Part shown: one piece after another, positions 24,958 to 33,588 of the stretch
Position numbering within the stretch: position 1 is the stretch's first letter
Layout: each line of letters opens with the position of its first letter
Assembly: GCF_029051645.1 (NCBI RefSeq)
Contig: NZ_JAACFS010000042.1
Span: 1 to 62,082, forward strand
Length of the DNA: 62,082 nt
From: Bradyrhizobium sp. CSA112
GTDB taxonomy: Bacteria; Pseudomonadota; Alphaproteobacteria; Rhizobiales; Xanthobacteraceae
Reading direction: 5' to 3'
Position numbers and translations under genes: made by a program
Notes under the pieces: model-generated
Database searches by the model: none
Seen by the model: the letters and a program-made list of their open reading frames with translations, nothing else
What the model was told of the DNA's origin: nothing

Positions 24958-26117
24958 GCACCGTTGCGATCAAGGGCTGGTGCCCCGGCGCCTTGCGGCC
25001 GATGCGGTCAGGCGATGGGCTCGTGGTTCGAATCCGGCCGCATGGTGGCCGGGTCGATGCGAAAGAGGCGGCAGGGATTGCGGCGCTGGCCGCGCGCTAC
25101 GGCAACGGCCTGATCGATCTGACCAGCCGGGCCAACCTCCAAATCAGGGGTGTCAGTGATGAAGGCCATCGGCCGCTGATCGAGGAACTCTCGCGGCTGC
25201 ACCTGATCGACAATGATCCGGAGTCGGAAGCGCGGCGCAACATCCTGGTTACCCCGTTCTGGAGCGCAAGTGATGATACCTGTTCGCTCGCCGCAGAGCT
25301 TGAACGGGGGCTTGCGATGGGACCGCCCGACCTGCCGACCAAATTCGGCTTCGCCGTCGATTGCGGGGCAGAGCGTGTGCTGGCCAGTGCCTCCGCCGAT
25401 ATCCGCATCGAGCGCAGCATCGCGGGAGAATTGATCGTGCGTGCTGACGGCGCGGAGCATGGCCGTCCGGTCTCGCGGACAGACGCCGTCGAGGTCGCGC
25501 TCACGCTTGCCGAATGGTTCGTCAACTCGGGCGGAGCCAGGGGCGGGCGAGGGCGGATGGCCGCGCATATCGGGGCTGGCGCAAAACTGCCCGACACGCT
25601 TCGTGGCCACGTCGAGCCGGCTCGCATGATCGCGGTGCCGCGTCCGGAACTTCATCCTCAAGGCGCGATGGTCGGCGCGGCTTTCGGGCAGGTAACACAT
25701 GCCGCGCTCACCTATCTCGCCGGATGCGCGCAAGGATTGCGGATGACGCCATGGCGGATGATATTGCTGGAGGGGTTGCACGAGATGCCCCGCTGCGAGG
25801 GCCTCATCACGCAGGCCGATGATCCGATCCTGCGCGTGGTCGCCTGCAGCGGTGCACCCGCCTGCCGTGAAGCGCATGCCGATACACGCGCACTTGCGGC
25901 GGCGCTTGCGCCGCATGTTGCCGCGGACAGTAGGCTTCATGTCTCCGGCTGTGCCAAGGGCTGTGCCCATTCGGGGTCTGCCGCTCTCACCCTGGTTGCG
26001 ACCCGCGAGGGATTTGACCTCGTCCGGGGCGGCTCGACGCGGGATGCGCCCGCCCTGCGTGGACTGAGCGCCGCCCGCATGATCGCCGATCCTTCCGTTC
26101 TAACGGTAGCGCGCTGA
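24954..26117 (+). CDS. cobG: Precorrin-3B synthase
   Basis: A 387-residue monooxygenase of the siroheme nitrite/sulfite reductase fold that uses O2 to make precorrin-3B, a hallmark of the aerobic B12 route. The [4Fe-4S] cysteines are seen as Cys-x5-Cys (Cys-Ser-Gly-Ala-Pro-Ala-Cys) and Cys-x3-Cys (Cys-Ala-Lys-Gly-Cys) in the C-terminal half. It overlaps cobN by four bases and cobH by one. Confidence 0.93.
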   Translation: MSTVAIKGWCPGALRPMRSGDGLVVRIRPHGGRVDAKEAAGIAALAARYGNGLIDLTSRANLQIRGVSDEGHRPLIEELSRLHLIDNDPESEARRNILVTPFWSASDDTCSLAAELERGLAMGPPDLPTKFGFAVDCGAERVLASASADIRIERSIAGELIVRADGAEHGRPVSRTDAVEVALTLAEWFVNSGGARGGRGRMAAHIGAGAKLPDTLRGHVEPARMIAVPRPELHPQGAMVGAAFGQVTHAALTYLAGCAQGLRMTPWRMILLEGLHEMPRCEGLITQADDPILRVVACSGAPACREAHADTRALAAALAPHVAADSRLHVSGCAKGCAHSGSAALTLVATREGFDLVRGGSTRDAPALRGLSAARMIADPSVLTVAR

Positions 26118-26746
26118 TGCCGCACATCTTTGAGACCGATGGTGCGGCGATCTACCGTCAATCCTTCGCCACCATCCGTGCCGAGGCGGACCTTGAGCGC
26201 TTTTCGGCCGACGAGGAGCCGGTGGTCGTCCGCATGATCCATGCGGCGGGCATGGTGGGCCTCGAATCCTGCATCCGCTCTACGCCCGGCATGGCGCGTA
26301 TCGCGCGGGCCGCGCTACAGAACGGCGCACCTATCCTCTGCGACGCGCGCATGGTGTCGGAGGGAATTACGCGCGCGCGCCTGCCGGCCGGCAACGCCAT
26401 CATCTGCACGCTCGACGATCCCGCGGTTCCCTCGCTCGCGCAGTCCATGCGCAATACCCGCTCAGCCGCAGCACTGGAACTGTGGCGGCCGCATCTGGAT
26501 GGCGCGATCGTCGCCATCGGCAATGCCCCGACCGCGTTGTTTCACCTGCTCAACATGCTGGAGGATCGCAACTGCCCAAGGCCGGCGGCGATCATTGGCT
26601 GTCCGGTCGGCTTTGTCGGCGCGGCTGAAGCCAAGGCCGCATTGATGATAGATCCGCCCGCGCCGGCGCTGACGGTCGAGGGACGCCTTGGCGGCTCGGC
26701 GATTACGGTCGCCGCCGTGAATGCGCTGGCAAGCCGGAGCGAATAG
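26117..26746 (+). CDS. cobH: Precorrin-8X methylmutase
   Basis: A 209-residue enzyme that moves a methyl group from C11 to C12 to give hydrogenobyrinate. The catalytic His lies in the Met-Ile-His-Ala-Ala-Gly-Met motif near residue 42; Gly-Cys-Pro-Val-Gly-Phe-Val-Gly-Ala-Ala-Glu is the second family block. The ATG overlaps the cobG stop (TGATG). Confidence 0.95.
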   Translation: MPHIFETDGAAIYRQSFATIRAEADLERFSADEEPVVVRMIHAAGMVGLESCIRSTPGMARIARAALQNGAPILCDARMVSEGITRARLPAGNAIICTLDDPAVPSLAQSMRNTRSAAALELWRPHLDGAIVAIGNAPTALFHLLNMLEDRNCPRPAAIIGCPVGFVGAAEAKAALMIDPPAPALTVEGRLGGSAITVAAVNALASRSE

Positions 26747-26748
26747 CC

Positions 26749-27480
26749 ATGGGGCGTATCATCTGCTGCGGCCTCGGGCCGGGCAATCCGGACTTGATGA
26801 GTGTGCGCGCCGATCGCGAGGTCCGTGCGGCCAAGCATGTTGCCTATTTCCGGAAGAAGGGACGCCCTGGCCAGGCCCGGCGTATCGTCGAGGGCATGCT
26901 GGCAAAGGATGTCTGCGAATATCCAATGGAATATCCGGTCACCACGGAGATCGCCTTCGATAATCCGGAATATGTTCGCCTCCTTGCCGGCTTTTATGAC
27001 GAGTGGGCGGAGCGTCTTGCGCGGCTCGCCCGTGCAGTGGATATCGTCGTGCTCTGCGAGGGCGATCCCTATTTCTATGGTTCCTTCATGCACCTGCACG
27101 CGCGTCTGCAGGGTCGAGTTGAGATCGAGGTGATCGCAGGCATTCCCGGCATGGCCGGCTGCTGGAATTCGGTCGGCCTGCCGATCGCCCTTGGCGACGA
27201 TGTGATGACGGTGCTGATGGGCACGCTGCCGGAAAACGAGCTCGAACGGCGCGTGCGCAATTCCGACGCGCTCGTCATCATGAAGACCGGGCGCAACCTG
27301 AAGAAGGTGCGCCGCGCGCTGGCGGCCGCCGGCCGCCTTGGTGAGGCATGGCTGATCGAACGCGGCACCATGCCGGGCGAGCGCGTCGCGCGGCTGAACG
27401 AAGTGGACGAGACCGAGTGTCCTTATTTCGCGATCGTGCTCGTGCATGGGCAGGGGCGACGGATGGAGGCAGCGGAATGA
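26749..27480 (+). CDS. cobI: Precorrin-2 C20-methyltransferase
   Basis: A 243-residue SAM-dependent tetrapyrrole methyltransferase. The glycine-rich start Gly-Leu-Gly-Pro-Gly-Asn-Pro-Asp and the Cys-Glu-Gly-Asp-Pro-Tyr-Phe-Tyr-Gly-Ser block identify CobI. It follows cobH after 2 bp and overlaps cobJ by four bases. Confidence 0.94.
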   Translation: MGRIICCGLGPGNPDLMSVRADREVRAAKHVAYFRKKGRPGQARRIVEGMLAKDVCEYPMEYPVTTEIAFDNPEYVRLLAGFYDEWAERLARLARAVDIVVLCEGDPYFYGSFMHLHARLQGRVEIEVIAGIPGMAGCWNSVGLPIALGDDVMTVLMGTLPENELERRVRNSDALVIMKTGRNLKKVRRALAAAGRLGEAWLIERGTMPGERVARLNEVDETECPYFAIVLVHGQGRRMEAAE

Positions 27481-28211
27481 CCGGCACATTGACCATCGCG
27501 GGACTTGGGCCGGGCGACGAGGCGCTGGTCACGCCGGAAGTCTCCGCTGCGCTCGCTATGGCGACCGACATACTCGGCTATGTGCCCTATGTTGCGCGCG
27601 TAACCCCTCGCGAGGGGCTTACGCTGCATCCGTCGGACAATCGCATGGAGCTGCAGCGCGCAGGCGATGCCTTGCGGCTGGCATCGGAAGGACGCCACGT
27701 CGTCATGGTTTCCGCCGGCGATCCCGGCGTGTTCGCGATGGCTTCCGCCGTGTTCGAAGCACTCGAGGCCTCGCCGCAATGGCAAGGGCTTCCAATCCGC
27801 GTTCTGCCCGGCGTGACCGCAATGCTGGCAGCGGCCGCGTGCGCCGGTGCGCCGCTCGGCCACGACTTTTGCGCGATCAATCTCTCCGACAATCTGAAGC
27901 CGTGGCCGATGATCGAGAAGCGCCTGCGGCTTGCCGCCGAAGCCGACTTCGCGATCGCGATGTACAATCCGCGTTCGGCGAGCCGGCCCGAGGGTTTTGG
28001 ACGCGCACTTTCGGTTCTGAAGGAGGCAGGTTGCGGCGAACGCCTCGTGATCTTCGCGCACGCTGTCAGCACGCCTGAGGAGCGAATTGAAACGCTGATG
28101 TTGCACGAGGCGCAGCCGGAGATGGCCGACATGAAAACGCTTGTCATCGTCGGCAATTCCGCGACACGCCGCGTCGGTCGCTGGGTCTATGCGCCGAGGC
28201 ATGCCCGATGA
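27477..28211 (+). CDS. cobJ: Precorrin-3B C17-methyltransferase
   Basis: A 244-residue SAM-dependent methyltransferase that also performs ring contraction in the aerobic pathway. Motifs are Gly-Leu-Gly-Pro-Gly-Asp near residue 9, Ser-Ala-Gly-Asp-Pro-Gly-Val-Phe-Ala-Met and Met-Tyr-Asn-Pro-Arg-Ser. The ATG overlaps the cobI stop. The 3' end overlaps the convergent cobK gene by 25 bp. Confidence 0.94.
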   Translation: MTGTLTIAGLGPGDEALVTPEVSAALAMATDILGYVPYVARVTPREGLTLHPSDNRMELQRAGDALRLASEGRHVVMVSAGDPGVFAMASAVFEALEASPQWQGLPIRVLPGVTAMLAAAACAGAPLGHDFCAINLSDNLKPWPMIEKRLRLAAEADFAIAMYNPRSASRPEGFGRALSVLKEAGCGERLVIFAHAVSTPEERIETLMLHEAQPEMADMKTLVIVGNSATRRVGRWVYAPRHAR

Positions 28212-28936
28212 CCGAGCCATTGCATGACCTCGGCTACGTCTTCCGCCCGCAGCCTGTCGGGCAATTCGGGTCGCGTGAGCATAATGACGGGAAGGCCGAG
28301 TTGGCGCGCGGCGTCGATTTTGGCATGCGCGCCCGTTCCCCCGGAATTGCGGGCAACGATCCATTCGATACCGCGCGCGCACATCATCTCCAATTCGCCG
28401 GCGAGCGTGAATGGTCCACGCGATACGATGACATCGGCATCCGGAAACGGCAGCGGCCCATCGGGAGGATCGACAAATCTCAAAGTGTAGGCGTGCTGCG
28501 GCTTGGTGCCGAAGGCTGCGATGTGCTGCCGGCCGATCGCAAGAAACACCCGCGCGCGATTCTGTGGCAACGCCGCCACAGCGGAGGTGATACCAGCGAC
28601 CTCGACCCAATGGTCGCCGGCCGCTTTTGCCCAGGCGGCGCGCTCGAGCGCGATAAGCGGTGTTCCGGTTGCCTCGCACGCCGCAACCGCGTTGCGGCTC
28701 ATCTCGGCCGCAAAGGGATGAGTCGCGTCGACGACATGCGAGATTCCTTTTCGACAAATGTATTCGGCAAGGCCGCTCGCGCCGCCGAAGCCGCCGATGC
28801 GGGTCGGCAGCGGCTGGTGCGCAGGGGCGCGGGTGCGGCCCCCGAAGGAATAGATCGCGTCGAGCCCCGCGCATGCCGCAGCGTTCGCGAGCAGATTGGC
28901 ATCGCTCGTCCCGCCCAGAATGAGGGCGCGTATCAT
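28187..28936 (-). CDS. cobK: Precorrin-6A reductase
   Basis: A 249-residue NADPH-dependent reductase. The protein starts well at the ATG ending at 28936 (Ile-Arg-Ala-Leu-Ile-Leu-Gly-Gly-Thr-Ser-Asp-Ala nucleotide-binding start), with AGGGA upstream. Asp-Ala-Thr-His-Pro-Phe-Ala and Ser-Arg-Gly-Pro-Phe are the other CobK blocks. It is the only minus-strand gene within the long plus-strand cob series, and its start codon interlocks with that of cobL. Confidence 0.93.
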   Translation of the reverse strand: MIRALILGGTSDANLLANAAACAGLDAIYSFGGRTRAPAHQPLPTRIGGFGGASGLAEYICRKGISHVVDATHPFAAEMSRNAVAACEATGTPLIALERAAWAKAAGDHWVEVAGITSAVAALPQNRARVFLAIGRQHIAAFGTKPQHAYTLRFVDPPDGPLPFPDADVIVSRGPFTLAGELEMMCARGIEWIVARNSGGTGAHAKIDAARQLGLPVIMLTRPELPDRLRAEDVAEVMQWLGHRACLGA

Positions 28937-30116
28937 GGGTAATCCCTGGCTGACCATTATCGGCATTGGCGAAGATGGCCTTGCCGGCCTCTCCGAAGCA
29001 AGCCGAAAGGCGCTTGGGGACGCCGAGATGGTCTTTGGCGGCCAACGGCATCTCGCGCTGGCAGGCGTTACCGACCACGGCCGTCCCTGGCCGGTACCGT
29101 TCGATACGGACTGCGTGCTGGCTTGTCGCGGCCGTCCGACGGCGGTGCTCGCCTCGGGCGATCCGTTCTGGTACGGCGTCGGAACCAGTCTCGCGCAGAA
29201 ACTGCCTGCTGGCGAATGGATCGCCCATTCCGCACCGTCAACATTCTCGCTGGCGGCGGCGCGGCTCGGCTGGCGCCTTGAGACCGTAACCTGCCTTGGG
29301 TTTCATGCAGCGCCATTTGAATGCCTGGTGCCGCATCTGGCACGCGAAGCGCGCATCATATGTCTCGTGCGCGACGGCAAGGCGGCCGGCGATCTGGCTG
29401 AATGGTTGACGGCGCGCGGCTGGGGCGAATCACGGTTGTGGACTCTCACTGCGCTGGGCGGCCCGCGCGAATCCGTGACGCCACATCGCGCCGACAGCTA
29501 TACGGCCGATCCGGGTGCGGGCCTGGTGGCCATCGCCTTGGAGGCCAGCGGATCGGACGGCCTGTCGCGCAGCTCTGGCCTCCCCGACACGCTGTTCGTG
29601 CATGAAGGCCAGATCACCAAGCGGCCGATGCGCGCGCTCGCACTGTCCGCGCTCGGGCCGAAGCCGGGCGAGAGGCTGTGGGACATCGGCGCCGGCTCAG
29701 GCTCGATCTCGGTGGAATGGGCCTTGTGTGGTGGGACGGCGATTGCAGTAGAAGCGCGGGCCGATCGCGCAGCGAATATCCGCAGCAATACGGCGGCCTT
29801 CGGCCTGACACATCGGATCAGGGTCGTCGAGGGGACCGCGCCTGATATCCTCTCAGGCCTTGAGAGGCCGCAGGCCGCCTTCATGGGTGGAGGGCTCGAC
29901 GCCGCGATGTTCGATGCCGTCTGGTCGCTCATTGGGCCGGGAACGCGGATAGTTGCGCATGCCGTGACGCTTGAGACGGAGGCGCTGCTCTCGGACTTGC
30001 ACCAACGCCACGGCGGCGAGTTGATGCGGGTCGAGATTGCGCATGCGGGTGGCCTCGGCCGCTATCGTTCCTGGGAAGCGGCGCGGCCGGTCGTGCAATG
30101 GAGTGTCGTGAGGTGA
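28935..30116 (+). CDS. cobL: Precorrin-6B C5,15-methyltransferase (decarboxylating)
   Basis: A 393-residue fusion of two domains: an N-terminal CbiE-like tetrapyrrole methyltransferase (Gly-Ile-Gly-Glu-Asp-Gly, then Ala-Ser-Gly-Asp-Pro-Phe-Trp-Tyr-Gly) and a C-terminal CbiT-like Rossmann methyltransferase (Trp-Asp-Ile-Gly-Ala-Gly-Ser-Gly-Ser-Ile). The ATG at 28935 shares a CATG palindrome with the divergent cobK start. It overlaps cobE at its 3' end. Confidence 0.94.
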   Translation: MGNPWLTIIGIGEDGLAGLSEASRKALGDAEMVFGGQRHLALAGVTDHGRPWPVPFDTDCVLACRGRPTAVLASGDPFWYGVGTSLAQKLPAGEWIAHSAPSTFSLAAARLGWRLETVTCLGFHAAPFECLVPHLAREARIICLVRDGKAAGDLAEWLTARGWGESRLWTLTALGGPRESVTPHRADSYTADPGAGLVAIALEASGSDGLSRSSGLPDTLFVHEGQITKRPMRALALSALGPKPGERLWDIGAGSGSISVEWALCGGTAIAVEARADRAANIRSNTAAFGLTHRIRVVEGTAPDILSGLERPQAAFMGGGLDAAMFDAVWSLIGPGTRIVAHAVTLETEALLSDLHQRHGGELMRVEIAHAGGLGRYRSWEAARPVVQWSVVR

Positions 30117-30481
30117 AGATCGCAGGTTTGGGATTCAAGCGTGACGTCACACTTGCTGCGCTGCGCGAAGCGCTCGCCGCCGCGGGAGGTCCTGACGGTA
30201 TTGCGGCGGTCGCAACTGTCAGCAACAAGGCCGAAACGGCCGCGCTCAAATTGCTGGCACGTGAACTCAACGTGCCGATCAGACCTGTTCCAGTCGATGT
30301 GCTGGCCGGCATTGCCACGTCCACACAGTCCGAATTCATCAAGGTGAAGTTTGGCACGGGTTCCCTGGCCGAAGCCGCGGCGCTGGCTGTGGCAGGCCGT
30401 GGAGCGCGCCTGATTTCGATGCGGACGGTTTCGCAGGATCGGACTGCGACCGCAGCGATCGCGGAAGGAGACGGTGAATGA
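30098..30481 (+). CDS. cobE: CobE/CbiG C-terminal-domain protein
   Basis: A 127-residue protein of the CobE family (the C-terminal domain of CbiG), seen in aerobic B12 clusters between cobL and cobM; its step is not firmly assigned. It starts Val-Lys-Ile-Ala-Gly-Leu-Gly-Phe if the GTG at 30113 is used, or five residues earlier at the ATG of 30098; both overlap the cobL end. The 3' end overlaps cobM by four bases. Confidence 0.88.
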   Translation: MECREVKIAGLGFKRDVTLAALREALAAAGGPDGIAAVATVSNKAETAALKLLARELNVPIRPVPVDVLAGIATSTQSEFIKVKFGTGSLAEAAALAVAGRGARLISMRTVSQDRTATAAIAEGDGE

Positions 30482-31260
30482 CGGTGCACTTCATCGGCGC
30501 CGGGCCGGGCGCAGCCGACCTACTCACCTTGCGCGGACGCGATCTTATCGCCGCCTGTCCCGTCTGCCTCTATGCCGGTTCGCTTGTGCCCGAGGGCGTT
30601 CTTGCGTACTGCCCAGAGGGAGCGCGGATCGTGAATACCGCTCCGCTGTCACTCGACGACATCATGTCGGAGATCGTCACCGCGCATCGTGAGGGCAAGA
30701 ACATCGCAAGGCTGCATTCCGGAGATCTCTCGATCTGGTCGGCGATGGGCGAGCAATTGCGCCGCCTTCGCGCGCTGCAAATTCCCTATTCAATCACGCC
30801 GGGCGTGCCGGCCTTTTCCGCCGCCGCAGCGGCTTTCGAGGCTGAACTCACGCTGCCGGGTCTTGCGCAGTCCGTCGTGCTGACGCGAACGCCGGGCAGG
30901 GCAAGCGCGATGCCCGAAGGCGAAAGGCTCGCTGCCTTCGCCGCGACCGGTGCGGTGCTCGCCATCCATCTCTCGATCCATCTGCTTCCCAAGGTGATTG
31001 ATGAGCTCACGCCGCATTACGGACCGGACTGCCCGGTAGCGATCGTCTGGCGCGCGAGCTGGCCGGACCAGCGCATTATTCGCGCAACGCTGGGTACCCT
31101 CAATGCGGCGGTTGGCACCGAGCTCGAGCGCACCGCGCTCATCCTGGTTGGCCGGACGTTAGGTACGGAGGAGTTTAGCGAGAGTCGTCTCTATGCCGCC
31201 GACTATGACCGCCGCTATCGGCCCCTCGGGCCGACGCCGCGCTTTCCGCAGGCATCGTGA
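30478..31260 (+). CDS. cobM: Precorrin-4 C11-methyltransferase
   Basis: A 260-residue SAM-dependent tetrapyrrole methyltransferase. It begins Thr-Val-His-Phe-Ile-Gly-Ala-Gly-Pro-Gly-Ala-Ala-Asp-Leu and has Leu-His-Ser-Gly-Asp-Leu-Ser-Ile-Trp and Thr-Pro-Gly-Val-Pro-Ala-Phe, all typical of CobM/CbiF. It is coupled to cobE (ATGA) and to cobB at the other end. Confidence 0.95.
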   Translation: MTVHFIGAGPGAADLLTLRGRDLIAACPVCLYAGSLVPEGVLAYCPEGARIVNTAPLSLDDIMSEIVTAHREGKNIARLHSGDLSIWSAMGEQLRRLRALQIPYSITPGVPAFSAAAAAFEAELTLPGLAQSVVLTRTPGRASAMPEGERLAAFAATGAVLAIHLSIHLLPKVIDELTPHYGPDCPVAIVWRASWPDQRIIRATLGTLNAAVGTELERTALILVGRTLGTEEFSESRLYAADYDRRYRPLGPTPRFPQAS

Positions 31261-32570
31261 TGGCGGCGAGCCTCGTCATCTCCGCGCCGGCATCCGGTGT
31301 TGGCAAGACGACGCTGACGCTGGCGCTGGCGCGCGCCTATCGCGATCGCGGGCAGAAGGTCCAGTGCTTCAAGAGCGGACCGGACTACATCGATCCCGCC
31401 TTTCATGCGGCCGCCACGGGGCGCGCCTCGGTCAATATCGACAGCTGGGCCATGCGTCGCGAGGCGATCGAAGCGCTCGCCTCGCGCGCGGCGGATGCGG
31501 ACATCGTTCTGGCTGAAGGTTCGATGGGCCTGTTCGATGGCGTTGCCGCGCGGGGCGTCTCGGGCATCGGTGCCACCGCCGATATTGCCGAGATGATGGG
31601 CTGGCCGGTCCTGCTCATGATCGATCCTTCCGGACAGGCGCAAACCGCCGCGGCTGTGGTTGCGGGACTGCGCGATTTCCGTGCCGGTGTGCGTCTTGCG
31701 GGCGTCGTTCTCAACCGTGTCGCCAGCGCCCGGCACGAAGACCTTGTGCGTCGCGCACTGGCGGCCACAGGCATTGCTGTGTTCGGCGCATTACCGCGCC
31801 ACGCCGCGATCGCCTTGCCGAAGCGGCACCTTGGCCTGGTGCAGGCCGAGGAGCAGGCAGAGGTAGGCGGCCTGATCGCCGAAGCCGCGCGCTTCGTCAC
31901 CGAGCATGTCGATCTCGACGCAGTGCTACAATCGGCATGCGCCTGGTCACCGCAGCTCGCCGCGCGCAGTGAAAACGTCAAGCCACCCGGCCAGCGCATC
32001 GCGCTGGCGCGCGACGCCGCATTTTCGTTCGTCTATCCACACATGCTCGAGGCCTGGCGCGCCGCCGGTGCCGAGATCTCAACCTTCTCGCCGCTCGGCG
32101 ACGAAGGTCCCGACGTCGGGGCCGACGTTTGCTGGCTGCCGGGCGGCTATCCGGAATTGCATGCCGGCCGGCTGGCGGCCAACACGCGATTTCGCCGCGC
32201 GCTAAAGTCCTTTGCCGAGACGCGGCCGGTGCATGGCGAGTGCGGCGGCTATATGGTGCTGGGCACCGCCTTGACCGACGCCAACGACGCACGCCACGAG
32301 ATGACGGGATTGCTCGGACTGGAGACCAGTTTTGCCCAGCGCCGCATGCATCTGGGCTACCGGCTCGCGGAGCTCACTGAGCCGATGCCCGGGCATGGGC
32401 GGGGCGCACGGCTTCGCGGCCACGAATTTCACTACTCCACGATTGTCTCGCAGCCCGATACACCCTTGGCCGTCGTGCGCGACGCGACCGGCGCGGTCGT
32501 TGCGGAAACCGGCTCGCGGCGCGGTTTCGTCACCGGTACGTTCTTCCACCTTATTGCGGAGGATACGTGA
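31260..32570 (+). CDS. cobB: Hydrogenobyrinic acid a,c-diamide synthase
   Basis: A 436-residue glutamine amidotransferase of the CobB/CbiA family that amidates the a and c side chains before cobalt insertion. The N-terminal ATPase has Ala-Ser-Gly-Val-Gly-Lys-Thr-Thr; the glutaminase domain has Gly-Glu-Cys-Gly-Gly-Tyr-Met. The ATG at 31260 (overlapping the cobM TGA) or the GTG at 31257 may be the start. Confidence 0.94.
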   Translation: MAASLVISAPASGVGKTTLTLALARAYRDRGQKVQCFKSGPDYIDPAFHAAATGRASVNIDSWAMRREAIEALASRAADADIVLAEGSMGLFDGVAARGVSGIGATADIAEMMGWPVLLMIDPSGQAQTAAAVVAGLRDFRAGVRLAGVVLNRVASARHEDLVRRALAATGIAVFGALPRHAAIALPKRHLGLVQAEEQAEVGGLIAEAARFVTEHVDLDAVLQSACAWSPQLAARSENVKPPGQRIALARDAAFSFVYPHMLEAWRAAGAEISTFSPLGDEGPDVGADVCWLPGGYPELHAGRLAANTRFRRALKSFAETRPVHGECGGYMVLGTALTDANDARHEMTGLLGLETSFAQRRMHLGYRLAELTEPMPGHGRGARLRGHEFHYSTIVSQPDTPLAVVRDATGAVVAETGSRRGFVTGTFFHLIAEDT

Positions 32571-33283
32571 GCAGCCTTGTTTCCTTTGTCTCGGCCGGTC
32601 CCGGCGATCCTGAGCTCCTAACGCTCAAGGCGGCCGCGTGTCTGCGCGCCGCCGACGTCGTGTTGTATGACGACCTTGCCTCGGGCGCGATCCTCGATCA
32701 CGCCCGCCCCGGGGCCAATCTGGTGGCGGTTGGCAAGCGGGCGGGCCGGCCTTCGGCCAAACAGGAGCATGTCAACCGGCTGCTGATCGACTACGCGGCC
32801 GCGGGTGCCCGCGTGGTCCGCTTGAAATCGGGAGACGCCGGCATCTTCGGGCGACTTGAAGAGGAGATCGAGGCGCTGCGCGCGGCGGGCATCGGCTACG
32901 AGATCATTCCCGGTGTCACCTCGGCCTGCGTTGCGGCAGCGCACGCCGGCATTCCGCTTACCCGACGGCACACCTCGCGCCGCGTCCAGTTCGTGACCGG
33001 AGCTGATGTCGCCGGACAGTTGCCTGCAAATCTCAATTGGGCAGCGCTCACCGATCCGGAATCGGCGACCGTGGTCTATATGGGCAAGCGCACATTCCCG
33101 GCCCTCGCGGCGAAGCTGATTGAGCACGGCATGGCCCCCGACACAGCGGCGCTGTTTGCCGAGTCTCTCGGCCATGCCGAACAACGGCTTGTCCGCACGA
33201 CGATCGCGAAGCTCGCCGAGCAGCTCGCGCAAGCCGGCCCTGCAACGACGGCGTTCGGCGCGCTGGCGGGAGAGTATCCGTGA
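32567..33283 (+). CDS. cobA: Uroporphyrinogen-III C-methyltransferase
   Basis: A 238-residue SUMT enzyme, the branch point from heme to corrinoids. It starts at a GTG overlapping the cobB stop (GTGA), with Ser-Ala-Gly-Pro-Gly-Asp-Pro-Glu-Leu-Leu-Thr near residue 10 and the usual Leu-Lys-Ser-Gly-Asp-Ala-Gly-Ile-Phe-Gly-Arg block. The last gene of the cobL-cobE-cobM-cobB-cobA operon. Confidence 0.95.
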   Translation: MSSLVSFVSAGPGDPELLTLKAAACLRAADVVLYDDLASGAILDHARPGANLVAVGKRAGRPSAKQEHVNRLLIDYAAAGARVVRLKSGDAGIFGRLEEEIEALRAAGIGYEIIPGVTSACVAAAHAGIPLTRRHTSRRVQFVTGADVAGQLPANLNWAALTDPESATVVYMGKRTFPALAAKLIEHGMAPDTAALFAESLGHAEQRLVRTTIAKLAEQLAQAGPATTAFGALAGEYP

Positions 33284-33334
33284 TGCCGTCGTCCGCCCTC
33301 GCGAGCCACTTGACGCCGCCTCATCGGAAGGGGC

Positions 33335-33540
33335 ACACAGAACAGGCATGGTGCTCGAACCGGCGCAAAGCGCCGGAGCATAATCGGGAATGGGGTAGGG
33401 CGGACCCAATTGCGGCGCCTGAAGCCCCGGCCGCCCCCGCGACTGTAAGCGGTGAGGGACTCCGATCCGCCACTGGGCCGTCAAGCCCGGGAAGGCTGGA
33501 GGTCCGTTTCGAACCGCGAGCCAGGAGACCGGCCCTGCAG
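33335..33540 (+). promoter_or_regulatory. Cobalamin (AdoCbl) riboswitch upstream of the CbiM-like permease
   Basis: The core elements are clear: GGTGCTCGAACCGG, AATCGGGAATGGGG, GCCGCCCCCGCGACTGTAA (near 33430-33450), GCCACTGGGCC, CCCGGGAAGGCTGG and GAGCCAGGAGACCGGCC ending near 33535. Downstream, GCCGTC/GACGGC forms a hairpin touching the AGGAGGGA ribosome-binding site of the gene at 33589, which suggests translational control. It would repress cobalt uptake, and probably cobF and cobT behind it, when B12 is plentiful. Confidence 0.92.
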
Positions 33541-33588
33541 TTTTTGACGCCAACGCCGTCGGGTGTGACGGCAGGAGGGATGTAAATC

